Of a stretch of DNA of 64,000 bases, positions 57,956 to 64,000 are shown in pieces. Position 1 is the first letter of the stretch, and the number at the start of each line of letters is the position of its first letter. Where the stretch lies: positions 930,001-994,000 of the forward strand of contig NZ_CP080999.1 in assembly GCF_019645855.1 (NCBI RefSeq), read 5' to 3'. The position numbers were made by a program, and so were the translations under genes. This DNA is from Mycobacterium malmoense (GTDB taxonomy: Bacteria > Actinomycetota > Actinomycetes > Mycobacteriales > Mycobacteriaceae). Below the pieces are notes generated by a model. The model ran no database searches. It was given only the letters and a program-made list of their open reading frames with translations, and was not told where the DNA came from.

Positions 57956-59325
57956 TTGGGACTCCATCCGCGAACGGCACCGTAGAGGCCGCATACCCAG
58001 CACGTCAGCGGCACCATCGCGACCAGCGCCAGACACTCCAGCAGCTCGACGCTTCGCCGCACCACGGGCGAGACCGAGATCGCCGGGGCGACGAAGCCCA
58101 GGTAAATCGCCGCGGCGGCCAGCACCGCCGTCACCGCGGCTATCCATGCCCCGCGCTCGGGCACGTTCAGGGCCGTGACGCCGAATGTCGTTGCGGTGAC
58201 GACGGTTCCGCTGGCGACGAACACCGGCGTCCTTACCCCGGAAACCGAACGGGCGCGCAGCAACAGCAGCGAGCCCGTGGCAATGCCAAAAGCGACGCAG
58301 CACAGGCGCGGCGCGCCGGCGAGCACGGTGACGACGGCACCGGCGGCGGCCGACGACGAGAACGCGGCGAGCAGGCCGGTCAGCCAGTTGTCGGCGCGGA
58401 TCGCCCTGGCGGCCAACCGATCCCCGGTCGATTCGGCGGTGTCCGGGCCCGGCGGCAGCCGAGGCGATAACCCCGCCAGCATGATCGACGCCCGCGCCGC
58501 CACCCCGAGCAGGCCGAGGGATATCAGCGCCGATACCGAACCGATGGCGCGCGGCGGCGCGCCGGTGATCACGCCCACCAGCGCGGCGGCGGCAACGATC
58601 GCCGCCGCGCAGGAGACCGCGGTCAGCGTGACGACACCACAGCCCGAAGCCCGCATCGCCAGCACCGCGGTGACGGCCGCCGCCGTGGCGGCCAGCAGTG
58701 CGTTGGGGATGCCGGGGGCGCCGGGGACCGCCAGAAAGCCGGCAACCGCCGCGAACCCGGTGGCGATCGCGCTGAGCGCGAGCCCGGCGACCGCGTCCCG
58801 ATAGGCGCGGTGGGCGATCACCGCGAACAGCAGAGCGAGCAAGCCGGCGAACACCGCAGGGCCCGCAGTGGCGCCGGTGGCCTTGGCGCTGACCGCATTT
58901 CGCACGAGCGCCAGCGCGCCGACGCCGGTCAGGCAGCCCGCCGCCACCGCGCCGGTGAGCCGGGCGGCCTGCCGGCGCCGGGCGTGGCCCCAAGGCCGGG
59001 CCGCCTCCAGCGTCGCCGCCACGGCCTCGGCCGCGTCGTCGTAGCGGACGGTGGGTGGCGGGGTAGGGGACTGGCTCAGGACCAGAACGGCGCCGTCTTG
59101 GATGCCGTTCTGCGCCAATGTCGCCGACGTGTCCAAGGCGGACGTGCCCGGGCGGGACAGCCGGTAACGCCTCGCCTCCAGATCGTCGATACCGCGGCCC
59201 TCCAGGATGTCGACGATCGACGGGATCAGGATGGCGACGGCAACCCCGGCGGGCAGGGCCACGTCGGCGACGGCCGTGCCGGCATGAACTGACACGCGGC
59301 GCAGCCCCGGATCGGACGCGGGCAA
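57952..59325 (-). CDS. eccD4: ESX-4 secretion channel protein EccD4
   Basis: 457 residues from TTG 59325; GTG 59295 is an alternative. EccD forms the inner-membrane vestibule of type VII systems. The N-terminal ~95 residues are a ubiquitin-like domain (VADVALPAGVAVAILIPSIV, LAQNGIQDGAVLVLSQ), and about eleven hydrophobic segments follow from residue ~117 on (AARLTGAVAAGCLTGVGALA onwards). It overlaps the mycP4 start and is divergent from eccC4 with 131 bases between them. Confidence 0.92.
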   Translation of the reverse strand: MPASDPGLRRVSVHAGTAVADVALPAGVAVAILIPSIVDILEGRGIDDLEARRYRLSRPGTSALDTSATLAQNGIQDGAVLVLSQSPTPPPTVRYDDAAEAVAATLEAARPWGHARRRQAARLTGAVAAGCLTGVGALALVRNAVSAKATGATAGPAVFAGLLALLFAVIAHRAYRDAVAGLALSAIATGFAAVAGFLAVPGAPGIPNALLAATAAAVTAVLAMRASGCGVVTLTAVSCAAAIVAAAALVGVITGAPPRAIGSVSALISLGLLGVAARASIMLAGLSPRLPPGPDTAESTGDRLAARAIRADNWLTGLLAAFSSSAAAGAVVTVLAGAPRLCCVAFGIATGSLLLLRARSVSGVRTPVFVASGTVVTATTFGVTALNVPERGAWIAAVTAVLAAAAIYLGFVAPAISVSPVVRRSVELLECLALVAMVPLTCWVCGLYGAVRGWSPK

Positions 59326-59456
59326 TGGCGGACCCCTTCGGTCGGATTACCCGCACGGTAACCGGTTTTCGACGCCCCGGTATCCGGCTGTCCACAGGTG
59401 ACTTGCGGCCGGTTGCGGGGCTGCCTACCTTCGCCGAAACGGTGGGAGGGACCGAG

Positions 59457-62400
59457 ATGACTCAGGGTGTCGTGCCCGCGGCGCGGCGGTTGCCGCCGGC
59501 GGTCGCGACCGCGGACATCGCCGTCGACGCGCCGCCCGGCCTGCCGCCGCCGGGATCGGCGAGCATGCTGCCGCGCCTGCTGCCGACCGTCGCGGCGCTG
59601 GCGACCCTGGGCGTCGTGGCGGTGGCCTTCTTCTCGGGGTCGGCCGTCACCCGCAGCCCCATGTTCCTGGCGTTCCCGGCGATGACGCTGGTTTCGATGG
59701 CGGTGACGGCGGGAACCGGGCGTAGTGGGCGGCGGGGCCGCGGCATCGACGCCGACCGCGTCGAGTACCTCGGATACCTGGGCGGGCTCCGCGATACCGT
59801 CACAGATATCGCTGCAGCGCAAAGGGTTTCATTATTCTGGAACAATCCCGACCCCGATACGCTGTGGACGTTGATCGGCGGCCCGCGGATGTGGGAGCGG
59901 CGAGCGTCCGACTCCGACTTCTGCGTGGTCCGGGTCGGCGTCGGAACCCAACCGCTTGCCGCCCGTTTGGTGGCCCCCGAGCCGCTTCCCCAGCCGTCGG
60001 ATCCGGTCACCGCCGCGGCCTTGCGTGGCTTTCTCCATACGCATTCGACGATCGCGGACGCGCCGATCACGATCGGCCTGCGCGACGTCGGGTGCGTGAC
60101 GATCGACGGCGACCCGGCCCCGGTGCGCGGACTGCTGCGCGCGATGATCTGCCAACTGGCCGTGCTACACCCGCCCGACCAATTGCTGATCGCCGGCGCG
60201 ATCGGCGACCGGAATCGAGCCCACTGGGATTGGCTGAAATGGTTGCCGCACAACCAACATCCGGCCGCCGCCGACGCGGTCGGGCCGGCCCGCATGATGT
60301 ATCGGAGCCTGGCGGAGGCGCGGGACGCGGTCGCGGGATCGCCGCACGCGATCGTGGTCGCCGACCCGGACGACGATGGCCCGCTCGGCGCCGGAGCGAA
60401 CACGGGTGTGACCGTGCTCCGGGTGGGCGCGAGCGGTGGGCCGTTGACGATCGGGCGGGCCGGCGAAGCCCTACCGTTGCCGCGCGCCGACCGGATGGAT
60501 CCGGTGGACACGCTGATATGCGCCCGCCGGCTCGCGATGTACCGGGCCGGGGCGGCGTGCGACCGGGACGGCGGCCCGGGCTGGCCCAGCCTGCTCGGGC
60601 TCGGCGATGTCACCCAGTTCGACCCGATCGTGTTCTGGCGCAGCCCGGCCCACCACCGACTCCGCGTTCCCATCGGAACCAGCGCCGACCACGCGCCGCT
60701 CGAGCTGGACATCAAGGAGCCCGCCGAAAACGGCATGGGCCCACACGGGCTCTGCGTGGGCGCTACCGGGTCGGGCAAGTCGGAGCTGCTGCGCACCATC
60801 GCGCTGGGCATGATGGCGCGGAACTCCCCGGAGGCGCTCAACCTGCTCCTCATCGACTTCAAGGGGGGCGCAACGTTTCTCGATTTGGCGCGGGCGCCGC
60901 ACGTGGCCGCGGTCATCACCAACCTCGCCGAGGAGGCGCCGCTGGTGGCGCGGATGCGCGACGCCCTGGCGGGCGAGATCAACCGCCGGCAACGGCTGCT
61001 CCGAACGGCGGGCTGCGCCAGCGTCGCGGCCTACGAACGCGCGCGTTGGGCCGGCTTGGCCGCCCTGCCGACGTTGTTCATCATCATCGACGAATTTTCC
61101 GAATTGCTCAGCCAGCACCCCGATTTCGCCGATATGTTCGTGGCGATCGGCCGGCTCGGCCGATCGCTGGGCATGCACCTGCTGCTGGCCAGCCAGCGGC
61201 TCGAGGAGGGCCGGCTGCGGGGGCTGGAAGCCCACCTCTCCTACCGGATCTGCCTCAAGACGCTGTCCGCCGGCGAATCGCGAACGGTATTGGGAACACC
61301 GGACGCCTACCAATTGCCGAACACACCCGGCGCGGGGTTCCTGCGCGCGAGCGGCGGTGAGCTGATTCGCTTTCAGGCCGCGTTCGTCTCGGGACCGCTG
61401 CGGGCCGACACGTCAGCTCGTGCGCCCACCGTGGGCGCGGCTTCGGCGCGGGTGTTCAGCACCCGGCCGTCCGGCTCGGTCGTGCCCGCCGCTGCCAGGG
61501 CCGACTCGCCCAGCCGGACCGTCCTGCAAGCGGTCCTCGACCGCGTGTGCGGGCACGGACCGCCCGCGCACCAAGTGTGGCGGCCGCCGCTCGACGCGGC
61601 ACCGGCGCTGGACGCCCTGCTTCGCGATGCCGCATGGGCGCCGGGCGGTCTCGCCGTGCCCATCGGTATCGTCGACCGCCCATTCGAACAGCGCCGGACG
61701 CCGCTGATCGTCGACTTGTCCGGGGCCGCGGGCAATGTGGCGGTCGTCGGTGCCCCCCAATCGGGCAAGTCGACGGCACTGCGGACGCTGATCACGGCGT
61801 TGGCGGCCACGCACGATCCGAGTCGGGTGCAGTTTTATTGCCTGGACTTCGGCGGGGGAGCGCTGGCGTCGGCGCGCGCCGTGCCGCACGTGGGTGCCGT
61901 CGCCGGCCGGGCCCAGCCGCGGCTTGTCGCGCGCATCGTCGCCGAGTGCGAGTCGATCGTGCGATCCCGCGAGGCCATCTTCGCCGACCACTGCGTCGAC
62001 TCGGTCGCCCAGTACCGTCGGCTGCGAACGGAGGGGCTCGGGCCGGCCGACAACGACCCGTTCGGTGACGTGTTCCTCGTCGTCGACGGCTGGGCAACCC
62101 TGCGCCAGGAGTTCGAGACGCTCGAGGCGTCGATCACCGCCCTTGCGGCCCAAGGGCTTTCGTTCGGCGTGCATGTGGTGTTGTCGGCATCGCGGTGGGC
62201 CGAGGTCAGGCCGTCGCTGAAGGACCAGATCGGCACTCGCATCGAGTTGCGGCTCGGCGATGCCGCGGACTCCGAGCTCGACCGCAAGCGGGCCCAGCAG
62301 GTCCCCCACGACAGACCGGGCCGCGGTCTTTCCCGCGACGGGCTGCACATGGTGATCGCCCTACCCACGGACAAGATCCCCGATGGTGAACCGGCGGCGC

Positions 62401-63164
62401 CGCCGATACCGCTACTGCCCACGCACGTGGACCACGACACCGTCGTCCACCGGGCGGACGGCGAACCCGGCGCGCCGATACTGCTCGGTCTCGAGGAGCG
62501 GCGACTGCGGCCGGTCCCAGTCGATTTCGAGCAGCATTCACACCTAGTGATCCTCGGTGACAACGAGTGCGGGAAGACCGCCACGCTACGGACGCTGTGC
62601 CGGGAGGTCGTCCGGACGAAGACCGCCGCACAGGCCCGGCTGTTCATCGTCGATTTCCGGCGTTCCCTGCTCGGTGTCGTCGAGTCGGAACACCTTGGCG
62701 GCCATGTCATGTCGCCGGCCGCGCTGGGCGCGATGCTGCCGGGCCTGCTCGATCTCTTGCGGCGGCGGATGCCGCCTTTGGACGCGAGCCAGGCGCAGCT
62801 GCGCGCCAGGTCCTGGTGGTCCGGGCCGGATGTCTACGTCCTGGTCGACGACTACGACCTGGTCGCCACGCCGGCGGGCAACCCGCTATCGGCCATCCTC
62901 GAATACCTGTCGCATGCAACAGATCTGGGACTGCACCTGGTCGTGGCGCGGCGCAGCGCGGGCGCCGAGCGTGCCCTGTTCGACCCGCTGCTGGCGGGCC
63001 TGCGTGAGCTCGGCTGCCTGGCACTAATGATGAGTGGGCGCCCGGACGACGGGCCACTGCCGGGCTTTGGCCGCCCGGCGCGGCTACCACCGGGCCGCGG
63101 CGTCCTGATCACTCGTGCCGGCGACGAACAACTTGTCCAGGTCGCCTGGAGCCCGCCCCCATGA
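59457..63164 (+). CDS. eccC4: ESX-4 motor ATPase EccC4
   Basis: 1235 residues from ATG 59457, chosen from a GGGAGGGACCGAG ribosome binding site and because it gives the length I remember for Rv3447c (1236). Two membrane segments lie at ~37-61 and 66-86. Three FtsK/SpoIIIE-type ATPase domains follow, with Walker A Lys441 (GATGSGKSE), Lys771 (GAPQSGKST) and Lys1040 (GDNECGKTA). Walker B-like LFIIIDEFSEL lies in domain 1, VFLVVDGWATL in domain 2 and VYVLVDDYDLV in domain 3. It binds and drives WXG100 substrates through the channel. Confidence 0.95.
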   Translation: MTQGVVPAARRLPPAVATADIAVDAPPGLPPPGSASMLPRLLPTVAALATLGVVAVAFFSGSAVTRSPMFLAFPAMTLVSMAVTAGTGRSGRRGRGIDADRVEYLGYLGGLRDTVTDIAAAQRVSLFWNNPDPDTLWTLIGGPRMWERRASDSDFCVVRVGVGTQPLAARLVAPEPLPQPSDPVTAAALRGFLHTHSTIADAPITIGLRDVGCVTIDGDPAPVRGLLRAMICQLAVLHPPDQLLIAGAIGDRNRAHWDWLKWLPHNQHPAAADAVGPARMMYRSLAEARDAVAGSPHAIVVADPDDDGPLGAGANTGVTVLRVGASGGPLTIGRAGEALPLPRADRMDPVDTLICARRLAMYRAGAACDRDGGPGWPSLLGLGDVTQFDPIVFWRSPAHHRLRVPIGTSADHAPLELDIKEPAENGMGPHGLCVGATGSGKSELLRTIALGMMARNSPEALNLLLIDFKGGATFLDLARAPHVAAVITNLAEEAPLVARMRDALAGEINRRQRLLRTAGCASVAAYERARWAGLAALPTLFIIIDEFSELLSQHPDFADMFVAIGRLGRSLGMHLLLASQRLEEGRLRGLEAHLSYRICLKTLSAGESRTVLGTPDAYQLPNTPGAGFLRASGGELIRFQAAFVSGPLRADTSARAPTVGAASARVFSTRPSGSVVPAAARADSPSRTVLQAVLDRVCGHGPPAHQVWRPPLDAAPALDALLRDAAWAPGGLAVPIGIVDRPFEQRRTPLIVDLSGAAGNVAVVGAPQSGKSTALRTLITALAATHDPSRVQFYCLDFGGGALASARAVPHVGAVAGRAQPRLVARIVAECESIVRSREAIFADHCVDSVAQYRRLRTEGLGPADNDPFGDVFLVVDGWATLRQEFETLEASITALAAQGLSFGVHVVLSASRWAEVRPSLKDQIGTRIELRLGDAADSELDRKRAQQVPHDRPGRGLSRDGLHMVIALPTDKIPDGEPAAPPIPLLPTHVDHDTVVHRADGEPGAPILLGLEERRLRPVPVDFEQHSHLVILGDNECGKTATLRTLCREVVRTKTAAQARLFIVDFRRSLLGVVESEHLGGHVMSPAALGAMLPGLLDLLRRRMPPLDASQAQLRARSWWSGPDVYVLVDDYDLVATPAGNPLSAILEYLSHATDLGLHLVVARRSAGAERALFDPLLAGLRELGCLALMMSGRPDDGPLPGFGRPARLPPGRGVLITRAGDEQLVQVAWSPPP

Positions 63165-64000
63165 GCCCGGCCGCCGGCGCGCACCGGGCGGTCATCGAGG
63201 CCGGCCCCGGCACGATCCGCCGGTTGTGTTGCGGCACAAGCATTATCGTCGACGACATGGCCGAGGTCGCCGCCGAGGCGCTGGGCGCGATCGACGACCG
63301 AGTGGCGCTCGTGGGTGGGCGCCCGGTGGCCGTCGGCTCGCTGTGGCGCGCCGCGCTGCGGTCGCTGATCTGTGCCGATTCCGACGGCCTGGTCGTCGTG
63401 CATCCCTCGTGGTGGCCGTCGGCGCGCGTTGCCGTGGTCACCGCGGCCGCAACGGTCGTGGCCGACGGCGTGGTCGCGCGCCCCCGGACGTGGCTGCTGG
63501 CACATGCATCCCATGCCGAGCGCGAGGCGACGGTGGTGGAGATCGCGGAGCGGCTGGTGGTGATCACGGGTGCCGAGGTCGTGGCCATACCCCGCGGCGC
63601 GGAAACGCAGCCCGTCGCCGAGGACGTCGCAACGGCCGTCGCCGCGATGACTCGCGATGCGACGGCGGTCGTGCTGGTCGACGCCCCGGGCGCGGTCGCC
63701 GGGGCGCCGGCGCTCGCGTCGTCGATCGCCGGTGCGGTGCGCGGTGGCGGACGCACGGCCATCGAAATAGGCGACGCCCGGCTGCCTCGGCTGGCCCGGT
63801 CGGCCCTACAGCTACCGGACGAGCCGTCGCCGCCGCGCGCCGGTCGCGCTCGGATGCTTACCGGGGCTGCGGGCGCGGGCGTCGTGCTGGCGGTGTCGTC
63901 GCTGGCGGTTTCGGCCGTGCCCACCGGGGGCCGCCATGGCGAGTCGCCCCTGGCCCAGGTGCAGGCGGCGCCGACAACGTTTCTGGTGGAGGGCCGGGTC
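63161..64000 (+). CDS. ESX-4-associated protein, Rv3446c-like, partial
   Basis: 280 codons without a stop, so the gene runs past the window end. The ATG at 63161 overlaps the eccC4 stop (ATGA). The N-terminal ~230 residues form an actin-like or globular cytoplasmic domain (AHRAVIEAGPGTIRRLCCGT, VALVGGRPVAVGSLWRAALR). A membrane helix is at ~242-261 (MLTGAAGAGVVLAVSSLAVS). This matches the type VII secretion-associated proteins encoded after eccC4. esxU and esxT, expected next, are outside the window. Confidence 0.88.
   Translation, partial: MSPAAGAHRAVIEAGPGTIRRLCCGTSIIVDDMAEVAAEALGAIDDRVALVGGRPVAVGSLWRAALRSLICADSDGLVVVHPSWWPSARVAVVTAAATVVADGVVARPRTWLLAHASHAEREATVVEIAERLVVITGAEVVAIPRGAETQPVAEDVATAVAAMTRDATAVVLVDAPGAVAGAPALASSIAGAVRGGGRTAIEIGDARLPRLARSALQLPDEPSPPRAGRARMLTGAAGAGVVLAVSSLAVSAVPTGGRHGESPLAQVQAAPTTFLVEGRV

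Noticed and set aside
56639..59395. One 918-residue minus-strand frame joining mycP4 to upstream sequence
   Set aside because: The upstream half overlaps eccD4 in another phase and reads as Arg/Gly-rich nonsense; the GTG at 57955 with a signal peptide is the proper start.
59118..59456. In-frame N-terminal extension of eccC4
   Set aside because: It overlaps the divergent eccD4 gene and the promoter region and lacks family similarity; ATG 59457 has a good ribosome binding site.
1..64000. tRNA, rRNA, CRISPR arrays, insertion sequences, prophage genes
   Set aside because: I looked for cloverleaf-like segments, regularly spaced repeats, transposase motifs and integrase motifs and saw none that could be supported.

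Overview
This window comes from a high-GC actinobacterium and almost certainly from a Mycobacterium. The evidence is the gene content and order: S10, spc and alpha ribosomal operons, an arylsulfatase plus its maturase set between S10 and spc, sppA, a family of TIGR00027-type methyltransferases, secY-adk-map-sigL-rslA, mmsA-fadE9-mmsB, rmlB/rmlC, and an ESX-4 locus. The protein sequences read like those of slow growers. The set is richer than I remember for M. tuberculosis, so a nontuberculous slow grower of the M. avium complex type is the best guess (inference). Comparisons with M. tuberculosis here are from memory, not from an alignment.

Layout. 1-4188: the S10 operon from the end of rplD to rpsQ, closed by a strong intrinsic terminator. 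4345-9353: arylsulfatase, a DUF4436-like membrane protein, formylglycine-generating enzyme and a DinB-like protein. 9369-13736: spc operon promoter and rplN to rplO, ending in a long inverted repeat. 13826-28267: accessory region with an F420-type oxidoreductase, sppA, five paralogous methyltransferases in blocks of three and two, a UbiE-like methyltransferase, AraC and TetR regulators, an SDR with a striking operator, fucA-serA2, a sugar kinase and a GNAT protein. 28501-32601: secY-adk-map, then sigL-rslA behind a recognisable SigL-type promoter. 32623-39894: a compact putative biosynthetic cluster (two flavoenzymes on the minus strand; ThDP enzyme, SRPBCC protein, KAS III-like protein and aminotransferase on the plus strand), followed by a MarR regulator. 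40436-44008: valine catabolism genes mmsA-fadE9-mmsB. 44122-45562: a protein that looks like a type VII-associated nuclease toxin, with a possible immunity partner. 45583-49288: small secreted protein, rmlC-rmlB and two tandem F420-type oxidoreductases. 49536-54273: infA-rpmJ-rpsM-rpsK-rpsD-rpoA-rplQ-truA. 54298-64000: cutinase and ESX-4 (eccB4, mycP4, eccD4, eccC4 and the start of an Rv3446c-like gene).

How the genes work together. Most of the window is translation, transcription and export machinery: ribosomal proteins, IF-1, RNA polymerase alpha, SecY, adenylate kinase, methionine aminopeptidase and TruA. The sulfatase and its maturase are an enzyme and activator pair. SigL and RslA are a zinc-type sigma/anti-sigma pair. 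MmsA, FadE9 and MmsB are successive valine-degradation steps. RmlB and RmlC make dTDP-rhamnose for the cell wall linker. The least explained parts are the 32.6-39.9 kb cluster, the 44.1-45.6 kb toxin-like pair, and a 42-bp interspersed repeat that has become coding sequence at the end of adk.

I saw no tRNA, rRNA, CRISPR array, insertion sequence or prophage. No stretch above 300 bases lacks a gene; the larger gaps are described as regulatory features or in neighbouring entries.
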